From assembly GCF_001644565.1 (NCBI RefSeq), contig NZ_CP011387.1, positions 2,907,984-2,971,983 of the forward strand: a stretch of 64,000 bases of DNA, read 5' to 3'. Made by a program: the position numbers and the translations under genes. Below the pieces are notes generated by a model. The model ran no database searches, had not been told where the DNA came from, and was given only the letters and a program-made list of their open reading frames with translations. The stretch comes from Deinococcus puniceus (lineage in GTDB: Bacteria > Deinococcota > Deinococci > Deinococcales > Deinococcaceae). Positions within the stretch are counted from its first letter, which is position 1. Every line of letters starts with the position of its first letter. Positions 46,779-57,680 of this stretch are shown here, in pieces.

Positions 46779-47290
46779 CTACGCCCCTCACCATTCGCGC
46801 CCTCACCGTTGCCGACGCCCCTGCTTACCGCGCCGTGCGCTTGGCAAGCCTTCAGAATGACCCCGCCGCGTTCATCACCACCGCCGCCGAATTCGCCGCC
46901 CGATCCTTGCCTGATGTGGCCGAACGCCTTGCCCCGACAGACTTGGCCGTGACCTTCGGCGCATTTGCAGAAGCCGACTTGGTGGGCCTGCTGACGGTGG
47001 CCCGCGAATCCAGACCCAGCTTGATTCACCGCGCCAACGTATTCGGCGTGTCGGTGCTGCCCGCCGCACGAGGCCGGGGTGCGGGTGCGGCGTTGTTGGA
47101 TGCTGGCTTGGCCCAGATTCGCACTTGGTCAGGCGTGACAGTAGTGCTGCTAGGCGTGACCGAAACCCAGCACGCCGCCCGAAGATTGTACGAGCGGCAC
47201 GGGTTTACGGTGTGGGGCACGCAACCGGAAGCTGTGCAGGGCGCAGGCGGGGAACGATTGGCCGAGCATCATATGCTGCTGCGGGTGTAG
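46775..47290 (+). CDS. GNAT-family N-acetyltransferase
   Basis: 171 residues. The acetyl-CoA loop is [19 protein letters not shown] (Q/RxxGxG/A, about residues 93-111), and the C-terminal [19 protein letters not shown] is the usual GNAT end. The opening [22 protein letters not shown] fits the family start. The substrate is unknown. It is translationally coupled to the nitrilase gene. Repeat copy C begins 15 bp after its stop. Confidence 0.88.
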   Translation: MTTPLTIRALTVADAPAYRAVRLASLQNDPAAFITTAAEFAARSLPDVAERLAPTDLAVTFGAFAEADLVGLLTVARESRPSLIHRANVFGVSVLPAARGRGAGAALLDAGLAQIRTWSGVTVVLLGVTETQHAARRLYERHGFTVWGTQPEAVQGAGGERLAEHHMLLRV

Positions 47291-47304
47291 TTGAGCTTGA
47301 GGGC

Positions 47305-47640
47305 GGTCTAAGGGTCTGGGGTCTGAGGGTCTCAGGCAAGGGCGGGAAGGCAATCGCTCGCGCTCATTCACCCCCTCTACTGCGTAGCTCTGCGAGTCCC
47401 AGCCTCCCCCCTCAAGAGTGAGGAGCTAAAACCACGACACCGCCACCCCAGATCGTCGCCGCCAATTCCATGTGAGGCCGTCGTGCGTGCAACGCGCGGG
47501 CCAATTCCATATCCAAGACGACTGGCAATTCCGCTTCAAGTGAGCGATTGAGCCGAGTGTGGACGCGACAAGATCAATCCTGCCTAGTGCAACGTTAGCT
47601 CCCCTGACCCCTTTGGGGGCGGGGGCTGGGGGGTGGGGGA
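47305..47640 (+). repeat. Dispersed 270-330 bp repeat, copy C
   Basis: It opens with a GGTCTAAGG array (47305-47335), then GGCAATCGCT, CACCCCCTC, and the shared core GTGAGGCCGTCGTGCGTGCA ... CTGGCAATTCCGCTTCAA ... CGACAAGATCAATCCTGCC, and the CCCCTTTGGGGGCGGGGG end. It fills the 465 bp before the MccF-like gene. No gene is seen. Confidence 0.85.
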
Positions 47641-47755
47641 GTCCAACGTAGAAAAATTCCTGAAACCCCGTGCAACACCAGCTAAAGCTAAGGCAACACC
47701 CCACCTCAGCCATTTCGCCCATGCCCCTCCCCCGCCCCGCCCGCTACTCTGCCCC

Positions 47756-48808
47756 ATGTCCAACCTGACCACGCCCACCACACCGCCCGTGTTTATCCGC
47801 CCGCCCCGCCTCGTGCCGGGTTCGCGGGTGGCGGCCCTCAGTCTGTCCAGCGGCTTTGTGACCGAAGTGATGGCCCGCTACCGCGCAGGCGTGCGGCAAG
47901 TGGCCGAGAGCCTCAGCTGGGACATCGTGCCCGCGCCCAATGCCCTGCGTGGCCCCGACTATTTGGACGCCCACCCCGAAGCCCGCGCCGACGACCTGCA
48001 CTGGGCGCTGGAAAACCCGGAGATTCACGGCATGGTCAGCATCATTGGCGGCGACGACAGCATTCGGCTGCTGCCCTACCTGAAGCCGGGTCTGATTCGC
48101 GCCCACCCCAAGGCGTTTCTGGGCTACAGCGATTCCACCTTTACGCTGATGCAGTTTGCGCGGGCGGGCGTCATGGCCTATCACGGCCCCGCGCTGCTCA
48201 CCGATCTGGCCGAAAACGGCGGTATTCATGCCTTTACGCTGGAGGGCTTGCGGCGGGCACTGGTGCTGGATGAACCCTTTGACCTGACGCCCGCCCCCGA
48301 ATGGACGCAAGGCGGAGAGGACTGGGAAGATGAGGCCTCGCAACATATTCGCCGTCCCTTTGCACCCGGTGACGGCTGGGAATGGTTGCAGGGCCAAGCA
48401 CCCGCCGAGGGGCACGTGCTGGGCGGCTGCCTAGAGGTGCTGGACATGCTGAACGGCACTCCCGGTTGGCCTGCCCCCAATCTGTGGCACGGCGCGGTGC
48501 TGGCCCTAGAAACCAGCAACGATGTGCCGCCGCCCGCGCAAGTCGGCTACTGGCTCCGCAATTTTGCCGCGCAGGGCATCCTGTCCGGGGCCACTGGCCT
48601 GATCCTTGCCCGCCCACGCGACTACACGCCCGACATGACCGCCAGCCTGTACCGCTGGGTACGCCGCGTACTGGCCGAGGCAGGCCGCGCCGATCTGCCC
48701 GTCGTCGCCAACGTAGATTTTGGGCATACCAGCCCTCAATTGACTCTGCCGATAGGCGCGAGAGTCAGGCTCGATCCGGCAGCGGGACGGGTGACGGTGA
48801 CGTCGTAA
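47756..48808 (+). CDS. S66-family LD-carboxypeptidase (MccF-like)
   Basis: 350 residues from ATG 47756, with TACTCT 5 nt upstream. S66 serine peptidase: Ser125 in FLGYSDST, Glu227 in LGGCLEVLDML and His324 in VDFGHTSPQLTLP are the Ser-Glu-His triad; IIGGDDSIRLLPYL is the family loop. Relatives either trim muropeptides (LD-carboxypeptidase) or cleave microcin C-type toxins (MccF, self-immunity). The longer MccF-like form, with the insertion before the Glu, is favoured. It acts in the cytoplasm; no signal peptide is seen. Confidence 0.88.
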   Translation: MSNLTTPTTPPVFIRPPRLVPGSRVAALSLSSGFVTEVMARYRAGVRQVAESLSWDIVPAPNALRGPDYLDAHPEARADDLHWALENPEIHGMVSIIGGDDSIRLLPYLKPGLIRAHPKAFLGYSDSTFTLMQFARAGVMAYHGPALLTDLAENGGIHAFTLEGLRRALVLDEPFDLTPAPEWTQGGEDWEDEASQHIRRPFAPGDGWEWLQGQAPAEGHVLGGCLEVLDMLNGTPGWPAPNLWHGAVLALETSNDVPPPAQVGYWLRNFAAQGILSGATGLILARPRDYTPDMTASLYRWVRRVLAEAGRADLPVVANVDFGHTSPQLTLPIGARVRLDPAAGRVTVTS

Positions 48809-48825
48809 AACTGGATTTGGGAGGC

Positions 48826-49140
48826 AGTCTAAGGGTCTAGGGTCTGAGGGTCTAAGGAAGGGCGGGAAGGCAATCGCTGACACTCACTTCCCCCCTCCCG
48901 CTGCTTTGCAGCGCCCTCCCCCGCAAGGGGAGAGGGACGAAAGAGGCCCGCAGCGTCCCCGCCCCATCCGTGTGAGGCCGTCGTCCACGCAGTGGGCGGG
49001 CCAATTCCAATGTCAAGACGATTGGCAATTCCGTTTCAAATGAACAAGAAAGCCGAGTCTGAATGCGACAAGATCAATCCTCCCGAGCGGAGCGCTTCGC
49101 TCCCCCTACCCGGTGGGGTAGGGGGCTGGGGGGTGGGGCA
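48826..49140 (+). repeat. Dispersed 270-330 bp repeat, copy D
   Basis: It opens with AGTCTAAGGGTCTAGGGTCT-type units, then GGCAATCGCT, a CCCTCCCGCTGCTTTGCAGC segment, and the core (GTGTGAGGCCGTCGT, CGGGCCAATTCC, TTGGCAATTCCGTTTCAA, GCGACAAGATCAATCCTCC), ending GGGGGCTGGGGGGTGGGG. It begins 18 bp after the MccF-like stop and fills the gap to the convergent kinase gene. Confidence 0.85.
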
Positions 49141-49193
49141 AATCGTGGGACAAGCCCCAAAACCCGCTCTCCATTTCTCGCTGAAGCCGAAGC

Positions 49194-50615
49194 CTACCCC
49201 TCCCCCACCTCATCCTCGTCATCCCCAAGCGCCGCCCCCGGAATCGTCAGCACGAACTCTGCGCCACTGGTGGGCTGCGTGCTGGCAGTCAGTGTGCCGC
49301 CATGCATCACGGCAATTTGGCGGCTCACACTCAGGCCGAGGCCGCTGCTGCCGCTGCCACTCACGAACGGCTCGAAAATCCGGTCTCCGAGTTCGGCAGG
49401 CAAGCCGGGGCCGGTGTCGCACACGCGGAACGTGATGACTTCCGGCGTTTCAGTGAGCGTGATGACCACGCGCCCATCGGGGCCAGCGGCGCGGCGGCCA
49501 TTGGCAAGCAGGTTGCGAATGGCCTGTGTAAGCCGATCTGGGTCGCATAGCAGGCTGCCCGTCCAGTCTCCATCGAACACCGTGCCGGGAACGAGGCGGT
49601 CTAGGCGGCCCTGCAAGGTGCGCGAGGGAATGAAGTGCCACGCCAGTTTCAGTTCCAGTTGCCCGCGTGCCAGCTGCATCAAATCCTGCGTGGTAAAGGT
49701 CAGTTCGTCGGCCACCAGTGCGGCGCGTTGCACTTCGGGGTCAGCAGTGCGCTCGCTGGCCCGTGCAAGGCTGGCCCGCAGCACCGTCAGAGGCGCGCCC
49801 AATTCATGCACGATCTGGCCCAACAGTTGCTTTTCGCGGGCCTGCCCCGCATCAATTCTGACCAACAGGCGGTTGATGGCCGTCAGCAAGCGGTGAACCT
49901 CGTCCTCGCGGGCAGGGAGCGGCAACGTGGCTACAGAGTGGGTCGGGTCGATCTGGTCGGCCAAAGCAGCGGCGCGGCCCAGTCCATTCAGGGCGCGGCG
50001 GCCCACCCACAAGCCAATCAGGAGCATCAGCACAGGCGTGACCAACAGCGCCAACGCCAACGCCCGACTGGCACTGGCACGGGCATCGACAAGCGCGTCC
50101 GTAGGCAGGCCCACCCACAGCGTGCCGAAACCCTCCACCTTGCGCGTGACGGCGCGAACCGGGGTATTTTGAATGTTGACCTCTCGCTGACCTTCGAAGG
50201 GAAAAGGTGACTTGTCGTAATCAAGCAAACTGAGGCTGGCAACGGTCACTCGGTCATCTTTGATCAGCATGGTGTAGCCGCCCGCTGGAACGGACACCTT
50301 ACCCAACCTCGGGCCCACGTAGGCTTCGGCCAAGGTATCGGCCCGCTCGTTCAGGCGGGCGTCGAATTGAGCGTCCATCTGGCGCAGCAAGAGCGTTATG
50401 ACGCCCAGCCCGATCACGCTAATTAAGGCCAACGCCACCAGCGTATACACCAGCGCCAGTCGGAAGCGCAGGCTGTGCCGCCACGCCACCCGCGCCGTGT
50501 GCAGGCCCGCACCGGGGGTAATCGGCACGCCGCGCCCAGCCACCTGCACCACGCCCGACATCGTGGGGGTGCGGGTCAGGTCGGCATCGGCGGGAGCAAC
50601 CGGGCGCGGCGTCAT
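49194..50615 (-). CDS. Sensor histidine kinase
   Basis: 473 residues. Two membrane helices (about 52-76 and 185-205) frame a 105-residue extracytoplasmic sensor domain, followed by a HAMP-like segment and the kinase core. The H-box is [12 protein letters not shown] (His270), with GAP where most kinases have RTP; the N-box is [10 protein letters not shown], then DTGPGLP, IFEPF and GSSGLGLSV. It phosphorylates the response regulator whose gene lies 25 bp upstream in the same operon. The stimulus is unknown. The N-terminal 45 residues may be shorter (Met19). Confidence 0.9.
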   Translation of the reverse strand: MTPRPVAPADADLTRTPTMSGVVQVAGRGVPITPGAGLHTARVAWRHSLRFRLALVYTLVALALISVIGLGVITLLLRQMDAQFDARLNERADTLAEAYVGPRLGKVSVPAGGYTMLIKDDRVTVASLSLLDYDKSPFPFEGQREVNIQNTPVRAVTRKVEGFGTLWVGLPTDALVDARASASRALALALLVTPVLMLLIGLWVGRRALNGLGRAAALADQIDPTHSVATLPLPAREDEVHRLLTAINRLLVRIDAGQAREKQLLGQIVHELGAPLTVLRASLARASERTADPEVQRAALVADELTFTTQDLMQLARGQLELKLAWHFIPSRTLQGRLDRLVPGTVFDGDWTGSLLCDPDRLTQAIRNLLANGRRAAGPDGRVVITLTETPEVITFRVCDTGPGLPAELGDRIFEPFVSGSGSSGLGLSVSRQIAVMHGGTLTASTQPTSGAEFVLTIPGAALGDDEDEVGEG

Positions 50616-50640
50616 GGGCAGCTAGAAAGACTCAGGCCGC

Positions 50641-51300
50641 TCAGACCTGAAGCACGTAGCCGACGTTGCGAATCGTGCGAATCCGCAGGTCGCTGGCCGA
50701 CTGTTCCAGCTTTTTGCGAAGCTGCGAAATCCGCACTTCCACCGAGTTGGAGTTGGGCGTTTCCCAGCCGTACAGATGCGACTCTATGTCGGCGCGGCTG
50801 AACACACGCTCCGGCGTCCGCATCATCAGTTCCAGAATCCGGGCTTCATGCTCAGTCAGATTGATGTTCTTGTCGTTCACGGTGAGCAGCAGACTAGAGG
50901 TGCTGAGGCTGGTGTTGCCCAGATTCACACCCGTTCCGGCGGCAGTACGGCGCAGCAGGGCCGTAATGCGGGCGTCGAGTTCCGGCATCGCAAAAGGCTT
51001 GGTCAGGTAGTCGTCGGCCCCGGCATTCAGGCCCGCCACCCGCTCCTGCACGCCGCTGCGGGCCGACAGCACCAGCACAGGCGTACTGGAATATTGCCGG
51101 AGCGCCTGCACCAGATCGAGGCCGTCGCCGTCAGGCAAGTTCAGATCCAGCAAAATCAGTTGGGCGCTGTGCGTGCCCAGCCAAGCCTGCGCGTCTTTCA
51201 GCGTCGCCGCGTGATGCACCTGATAATCGGCGGACAGGTATTCCTTGAGCAGCGGCCCCAAATGGGGATCGTCTTCGACAACCAGAATCTGCGCGAGCAT
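50641..51300 (-). CDS. OmpR-family response regulator
   Basis: 219 residues. The receiver domain (1-115) has VVEDDPHLG, the phospho-acceptor Asp52 in [19 protein letters not shown] and [10 protein letters not shown] (Lys). The C-terminal winged helix (125-219) has [28 protein letters not shown] and [11 protein letters not shown]. It is the DNA-binding partner of the kinase downstream. AAGGAG lies 8 nt before the ATG, so it has a leader. Targets are unknown; the exported protein gene 122 bp downstream of the operon end is on the same strand but upstream. Confidence 0.93.
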   Translation of the reverse strand: MLAQILVVEDDPHLGPLLKEYLSADYQVHHAATLKDAQAWLGTHSAQLILLDLNLPDGDGLDLVQALRQYSSTPVLVLSARSGVQERVAGLNAGADDYLTKPFAMPELDARITALLRRTAAGTGVNLGNTSLSTSSLLLTVNDKNINLTEHEARILELMMRTPERVFSRADIESHLYGWETPNSNSVEVRISQLRKKLEQSASDLRIRTIRNVGYVLQV

Positions 51301-51422
51301 GGGTCAGTCTCCTTGAGGAAAAGATGAGAGTTCTGGGCTGATCTTACGCTGCTGAACCCCAACTTTAAGAGAATGGAGGCCCCACCAACGGCGCAGGCCC
51401 GGACACCCCCTCAGCATGAATC

Positions 51423-51863
51423 CTATTTGTTGTCTGTTCCGGCGGATTTCAGGCCCGGCAGGCTCAGCGTTTGGCCGCTGGGCTGCCCGCTGACACTCAG
51501 TTTGAAGGTCGACAGAAACCGGGCCAGCGTGAGCGTGGTGTTGGCCGCCGCCGCGTTCGCCGTTTGGGTACTCATGCGTTGTTCGGGCGCTTGCAGGGTC
51601 AGTTGCCCGGCCTTCAGTGTGCCGTCGTAACGGCTTTGCAAGCCCGGAAAGCTGCCCTTGGCCTTTTCCTCGTCGGTCTGAGAAAACAGCACCACCACGG
51701 GGCCGCTGTAATTGGGAACCAACTGCACGCTGAACTTATTCCCGGTGCTTTCGCCGTAGCCCAGCTTGGTTTGCAGTTCCCGATCCCACACAATCAACTT
51801 GAGGCCCTGTGCCGGAGCGGCAAGAGCAAACAAAAGGATCAGGAGGAAGGTACGGCGTTTCAT
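51423..51863 (-). CDS. Exported protein, unknown function
   Basis: 146 residues from ATG 51863. A signal peptide (MKRRTFLLILLFALAAPAQG) is followed by a small beta-rich domain with no recognised family (LIVWDRELQTKLGYGEST, then SVQLVPNYSGPVVVLFSQTD) and a Ser/Thr/Ala-rich end. TACACT (51871-51876, minus) is 7 nt before this ATG, which favours it over an upstream in-frame ATG. It stands upstream of the two-component genes on the same strand, 122 bp away, and could be cotranscribed or a partner of the sensor. Confidence 0.7.
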   Translation of the reverse strand: MKRRTFLLILLFALAAPAQGLKLIVWDRELQTKLGYGESTGNKFSVQLVPNYSGPVVVLFSQTDEEKAKGSFPGLQSRYDGTLKAGQLTLQAPEQRMSTQTANAAAANTTLTLARFLSTFKLSVSGQPSGQTLSLPGLKSAGTDNK

Positions 51864-52049
51864 TAGGGTCAGTGTATCCAATGGGGGGCAACAGGCTGAA
51901 AAACGGGTGCTCAGGTAACGAAAAGTTCACAACCATTTGAACGATTTGCTCTTTGCTCAGGATGCCAGAAATCCTTTGACCCCTCATCTTATCTGCCCAA
52001 GCTGACGCGCCCTTGACCAGAACTTAAAGAATGTGCTGGCCTCCCGCCC

Positions 52050-53849
52050 TTAGCCCTTCCGCACCGCGAGAATCACGCGCTCGTGGGCGCTGACGGCGAC
52101 TTCAGTACAGGTCAGCCGAGGACAGAGCCACAAGCCTTCACGCTCCGGGTCGCCGCCGTGTAGGGCTGCGGGCAACAGCGCAGGCGGGCTGAAGTTGTCC
52201 AGCACCAGCATTCCGCCGAGATTCAGGGCAGCAATCAGAGCGTCCAGATGTTCTGTTTCGCGTTTGGCCGGGGCGTAATCACTGAAGATCAGATCGAAGG
52301 GGCCGTGTGCGAGGGCGTCCTGCCAGTCGCCGTGCAGGGCCGTCACGCGGGCCTCACCCTTCAAGACCTCACGGGTGACGCTTGCCCGCTCCGCATCAGC
52401 TTCGGTAGTCAGCAGATGTGCACCCGGACTCATCCCAGACAGCAACCACGCCGCGCCCACGCCTGTGCCGCTGCCCAGTTCTGTCAACCGTGCGCCGGGG
52501 CGGGTAGCCGCCAACGTTCGCAGCAATCGCCCAGTCTCTAGGCTGCAAGAGCGGTCAAAGTTCAGGCGCTCGGCTTCGGCTAAGGCGTGGGCTACACGGG
52601 GAGGGAGCGTCCGGGCAGGCGGGGTCTGGTTCCACGCTGCCAGCACCTCCCGCACCTGTTTGTCGTCGGCCCAAGGCAGCGCACGCGGGTTGATCCATGC
52701 CCGCGCCCGCCGTTCGGGGCTGGGGTGCAGTTCGGGGTGATCGGGGTGAAGGCGGGCCGGGAAACACAGCGTCCCTTCCGTGAGCAAGACAGGTTCGCCC
52801 GTCAGTTCTACGACTGCGCCGCATTCTTCCCACGCTTCCCGCACCGCCGCCGCGCCCGCGTCCTCGCCGGGGTGAATGCCGCCGCCGGGGAGAGTCAAGC
52901 CGCCCGATTCCCGCTCGGTCATCAGGATTCGGCCTCTGTTTTGACCAAACTGGTGTTCGATCCACACGCAGGCGCGGCCAGTTCTGTTGTCGGGTTGTGG
53001 GGTGTAGGCTGTCGGAAGTGGGTCGGCTTCTGTTGGTTCCCACCCCTCAAGCAAGAGTGGTAAAACTTCGTTCAGATCAGCTCGCCGCTTACGCAGGGAC
53101 GCCACTGCGCCGGAGGCATGGAGGGCTTGGGCGGCGGCCAGATCGTCGGCATAGGGCGCGAAAGACTGGAAGAAAGGGGAATAAGGATTGTGCTCATTCT
53201 CCAGAAAGCCCACCAGCGCCAACCGCAGTGCCGCCGCCTGCACCACTTCCGGTGCCCTTCCCACCGAAATGCCCTTTTTGGCGACATACGGATCATCGGT
53301 GAGCAGGCGTGTGCAGCCCGCCCAAGGGTCAGGCGCGGCGTACTGCACGGCGCGGATGCTGCTCATGGCGATGGCTCCGGCGCACTGGGGGCAGGGCTGC
53401 ACGGTGGTCAGGACTGTCCAGCCGTACACCTCTGGACGCGGCGTTTCGGCCAAGTTCAGCAGCGCATTGATTTCGGCGTGGGCCAAATCGTGCCCGCCGA
53501 TCTGCCCGCCTTCTGCCCCCCGTGCCTCGCCCAAGCGGTTGCGCCCGCGTGCGATCACGTTGCCGCCTGCGTCCACAATCACCGCGCCGATGGGATAGGA
53601 GCCGGAGCAGTAGGCGGCCCAAGCTTCGGCCAACGCCGCGTGCCAAGCGGCAGGGAACGAGTTGGAGAGTGTGGTCTGGTCTGGCCCACGTTCCACGAGC
53701 CGTCCGCCACGCTCCGCACTCATACGGACTCGCTCTGATTCCCGAACATCCGCAACGACACCGGATGCTCTTCCATCGCCGCCAGTCCGTACTTGTTGCC
53801 ACTCGCTCCGCTCGGATGATTCTCGCGAATCATCGCAATTTGGTATCAC
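52050..53849 (-). CDS. Deaminase-Nudix-methyltransferase triple fusion
   Basis: 599 residues in one uninterrupted frame. Residues 65-185: zinc cytidine/guanine/tRNA-adenosine-type deaminase with HAE (124-126) and PCPQC (152-156). Residues 285-410: Nudix hydrolase with an exact Nudix box G323-x5-E329-x7-REAWEECGA. Residues 430-599: class I SAM methyltransferase with ELGSGTG (457-463), an acidic motif near 483, DLIFSDYAPAK and GGMLVLDNF. The GTG start overlaps the GGDEF stop by 4 bp (GTGA); the first 62 residues are odd, and ATG 53723 (Met43) is an alternative. Each domain looks active. Damaged-nucleotide clearance or a modified nucleotide product is possible, but the function is unknown. Confidence 0.85.
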   Translation of the reverse strand: MIPNCDDSRESSERSEWQQVRTGGDGRASGVVADVRESERVRMSAERGGRLVERGPDQTTLSNSFPAAWHAALAEAWAAYCSGSYPIGAVIVDAGGNVIARGRNRLGEARGAEGGQIGGHDLAHAEINALLNLAETPRPEVYGWTVLTTVQPCPQCAGAIAMSSIRAVQYAAPDPWAGCTRLLTDDPYVAKKGISVGRAPEVVQAAALRLALVGFLENEHNPYSPFFQSFAPYADDLAAAQALHASGAVASLRKRRADLNEVLPLLLEGWEPTEADPLPTAYTPQPDNRTGRACVWIEHQFGQNRGRILMTERESGGLTLPGGGIHPGEDAGAAAVREAWEECGAVVELTGEPVLLTEGTLCFPARLHPDHPELHPSPERRARAWINPRALPWADDKQVREVLAAWNQTPPARTLPPRVAHALAEAERLNFDRSCSLETGRLLRTLAATRPGARLTELGSGTGVGAAWLLSGMSPGAHLLTTEADAERASVTREVLKGEARVTALHGDWQDALAHGPFDLIFSDYAPAKRETEHLDALIAALNLGGMLVLDNFSPPALLPAALHGGDPEREGLWLCPRLTCTEVAVSAHERVILAVRKG

Positions 53850-54451
53850 AGCGCCCCCCGGTTCCGCTCGATCAGATCATCCAGCGCCTCCCGCAGCAGG
53901 CTGGCTTCTGTGCGGCCCAGCGCACTGCTCAGCTTTGCCAGCCGTTCCAGTTGGCTTTTGGGATAATAGTTGCTCTTCAGTACCATCTTGGATTCCACGA
54001 AAATGCAGGCGCGGCTGCGGCCTTCGCGTTTGGCCCGCAAAAGGGCTTCATCGGCGGCGCGGTACAGGTCGGCGTAGGTGCTGGCGTGCGCGGGGCGTGA
54101 AGCGATGCCCACGCTGAGGCCGAGGGTGCGCGGCCAGTGCGGGTCACGGTGAATCTGAAAATGGCGGATGACTTCATCGAAGAGAATCAGGGCCGTTTCA
54201 GCAGCCGTTTCGGGCAAAATCGCCGCGTACTCGTCGCCGCCGATGCGCCCGATGATGCTGCCACTGGGCAGAGAGCCGCTGAGCAGGCGCTCTATACCGC
54301 GCAGCACCCGGTCTCCTTCGGTGTGGCCGAGCGTGTCGTTCAGGGTCTTGAAGTGATCCAAGTCCAGCACGGCCAAGGTCAAGGGAGCTGCACCCAAACG
54401 GTCAAAAGCGTCTTCAAAGGGATTGCGGGACAAAATATCGGGGCGAGCCAT
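53846..54451 (-). CDS. GGDEF domain fused to ribbon-helix-helix domain
   Basis: 201 residues from ATG 54451 (GGAGGA 7 nt upstream). Residues 5-150 are a GGDEF diguanylate cyclase domain without a sensor: [18 protein letters not shown] (30-47), [12 protein letters not shown] (GGDEY, 71-75) and LGLSVGIA. The RxxD inhibitory site is absent. Residues 156-197 ([17 protein letters not shown], then [18 protein letters not shown]) read as a CopG/Arc-type ribbon-helix-helix DNA-binding domain. A protein that makes or senses c-di-GMP and binds DNA is unusual. Palindromes over its own promoter suggest autoregulation. Its stop overlaps the triple-fusion start. Confidence 0.8.
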   Translation of the reverse strand: MARPDILSRNPFEDAFDRLGAAPLTLAVLDLDHFKTLNDTLGHTEGDRVLRGIERLLSGSLPSGSIIGRIGGDEYAAILPETAAETALILFDEVIRHFQIHRDPHWPRTLGLSVGIASRPAHASTYADLYRAADEALLRAKREGRSRACIFVESKMVLKSNYYPKSQLERLAKLSSALGRTEASLLREALDDLIERNRGAL

Positions 54452-54512
54452 CGGTGTTCCTCCAGGGTGGGGACAAAAGGGTGGGACGATCAACCGGGCA
54501 TCAGGTCAATCT

Positions 54513-54541
54513 ACATGTATGTTGTTCTTACATATATATGT
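54513..54541. promoter_or_regulatory. Paired palindromes over the GGDEF-RHH promoter
   Basis: ACATGTATGT (54513-54522) and ACATATATATGT (54530-54541) are centred 18 bp apart within direct repeats of TACATRTATRTGTT. The second overlaps TAACAT (54538-54543, minus), a -10 with TTGCCT 16 bp upstream. Short AT-rich paired sites are typical for ribbon-helix-helix dimers. Confidence 0.5.
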
Positions 54542-54629
54542 TACACGCCATAGACCAAAAGGCAATACATGATTTGAGCGTGCTAGACGCACTTGAGCGC
54601 ACCACACTCAGATTCTCAGCTTCCTCTAT

Positions 54630-54659
54630 TTGACATTTCTGTAGAAGAGCGACTAGCAT
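54630..54659 (+). promoter_or_regulatory. groESL promoter
   Basis: TTGACA (54630-54635), an 18-bp spacer and TAGCAT (54654-54659) precede groES by about 80 bp. No CIRCE element (TTAGCACTC-N9-GAGTGCTAA) is seen. Confidence 0.65.
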
Positions 54660-54740
54660 TGCGTCTGGAACGGCAAAAACACGCCGGGTTGTCTGGCGGG
54701 TGTTGTCATTTATCCCAATTCACATTACGGAGGACTACCC

Positions 54741-55028
54741 ATGCTTAAACCTTTGGGCGATCGTGTGCTGGTTGAAATTGTTGAAGACACCGAAACGAAG
54801 ACTGCGGGCGGCTTGTACGTGCCTGACAGCGCCAAAGAAAAGAGCCAGCGCGGGCGCGTCGTCGCTGTCGGCAACGGCAAAGTGCTGGAGAACGGAACCC
54901 GGATGGCCGTTGAGGTCAACGTGGGCGACGTCGTGTACTTCGCCAAGTACGGCGGCACCGAAGTGACGTTGGAAGGCAAGAACTACAGCCTGCTGGCCGA
55001 ACGCGACATCCTCGCCATCGTTGAGTAA
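54741..55028 (+). CDS. groES: Co-chaperonin GroES
   Basis: 95 residues, full length: [33 protein letters not shown] at the start with the mobile loop, [15 protein letters not shown], and [34 protein letters not shown] at the end. It is the lid of the GroEL folding chamber. GGAGG lies 9 nt before the ATG in a roughly 75-nt leader. groEL follows after 86 bp. Confidence 0.98.
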   Translation: MLKPLGDRVLVEIVEDTETKTAGGLYVPDSAKEKSQRGRVVAVGNGKVLENGTRMAVEVNVGDVVYFAKYGGTEVTLEGKNYSLLAERDILAIVE

Positions 55029-55057
55029 AGGCTGAACTAGGCTGCCATCACTGGTAG

Positions 55058-56755
<1,698 letters not shown>

Positions 56756-56775
56756 AGCAAGCAGACTTAAAAGAG

Positions 56776-56804
56776 AGCCGGGGCGTTTGCCTCGGCTTTT
56801 TTTT
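56776..56804 (+). terminator. groESL terminator
   Basis: AGCCGGGGC-GTTT-GCCTCGGCT forms a 9-bp stem with one mismatch, followed by a run of seven T. Confidence 0.95.
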
Positions 56805-56875
56805 GATTGGGCCAGTTGGTTGGGCCAATTTTATTTGGCCTCTACTGAACACTTTTCCCCTATGCTGCGCTCAAG

Positions 56876-57676
56876 TTGAGTGTTCCAGCCAAGTCCGATT
56901 TGCCGCCCGCGCCTCTCTCCTCTTTGCCGCCGACATTGCGCTGGTCAGCGGCTTGGGCGTTTCCGGTGTCTTCTCCGCAGGCGCGGGCGGGCGTGCTGCG
57001 CGGGGCGCTGGCCTTGCTTACGCTGCTGCCGGGGTGGGTGCTGAATCTGGGCTACCGCTGGGATGTGGCGACCCGGTTGTATTTGGGCACTGTGCCCACT
57101 TTTCCGCCCTTGCGTTGGTCACGGCGAGTTGTGCGGCAAGGTTTGGTGGTGTGGGGGGTCATCGCGATTAGCCTCAGTCCCGGCGCAGTGTTGGCCCTGT
57201 TGGGCGGCGGCGCGAGGTTGGCACGGGCGCAGGCTTTGGCCCAAGGATTATGGCTGCTGGCGGGACTGTTGCTGCTCGCCGCCTTCCTATTGGTGCCCGC
57301 AGGCATGACCCGGCTGGGCTGCCAGGGAGACCGAACCGTGTTCACCGCGCCTTGGCGCTTGTGGCGGCCCGTGCGGCTGCGTCTGGGTGCGTATCTGTAT
57401 GCTTGGTGTATCGCAGGTAGTGCCATCGCCGTGTCATTGGCTGTTCCGGCAGTGCTGGGCGCAGCGGGCTGGCTGTCCCTTTGGACATGGGTACACACTG
57501 TCCCCGCTCTGCGGCCCCCGCCTGCACTTCACAGCATCACGGTATTGGAGGGATTGGCCTTCTTGCTGAATACTGTCCTATTTTTTGTGCTGAGCGTCTG
57601 GGCTTGGCAAGTGGCTGGCTACGCTTTTACGGTGGCGCTGTACGGGGGCTACCCTCAGGGCAAACCCGTAGATTGA
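56876..57676 (+). CDS. DUF4013-like multi-helix membrane protein
   Basis: 266 residues from TTG 56876. TATGCT lies 9 nt upstream, and no ATG or GTG in frame gives a better start. Five or six membrane helices are visible. The pattern of long hydrophobic pairs and the C-terminal AFTVALYGGYPQ resembles DUF4013 membrane proteins, but this is a weak match. It is followed after 4 bp by the P-loop kinase gene, so the two are an operon. Function unknown. Confidence 0.7.
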   Translation: MSVPAKSDLPPAPLSSLPPTLRWSAAWAFPVSSPQARAGVLRGALALLTLLPGWVLNLGYRWDVATRLYLGTVPTFPPLRWSRRVVRQGLVVWGVIAISLSPGAVLALLGGGARLARAQALAQGLWLLAGLLLLAAFLLVPAGMTRLGCQGDRTVFTAPWRLWRPVRLRLGAYLYAWCIAGSAIAVSLAVPAVLGAAGWLSLWTWVHTVPALRPPPALHSITVLEGLAFLLNTVLFFVLSVWAWQVAGYAFTVALYGGYPQGKPVD

Positions 57677-57680
57677 AGCC

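Noticed and set aside
51736..51987. 83-codon minus-strand open frame
   Set aside because: Overlaps the signal peptide of the exported protein gene in another frame, with no domain or start signal.
54452..54740. CIRCE operator for groESL
   Set aside because: No TTAGCACTC/GAGTGCTAA pair; the GTGC...GCAC near 54580 is too short.
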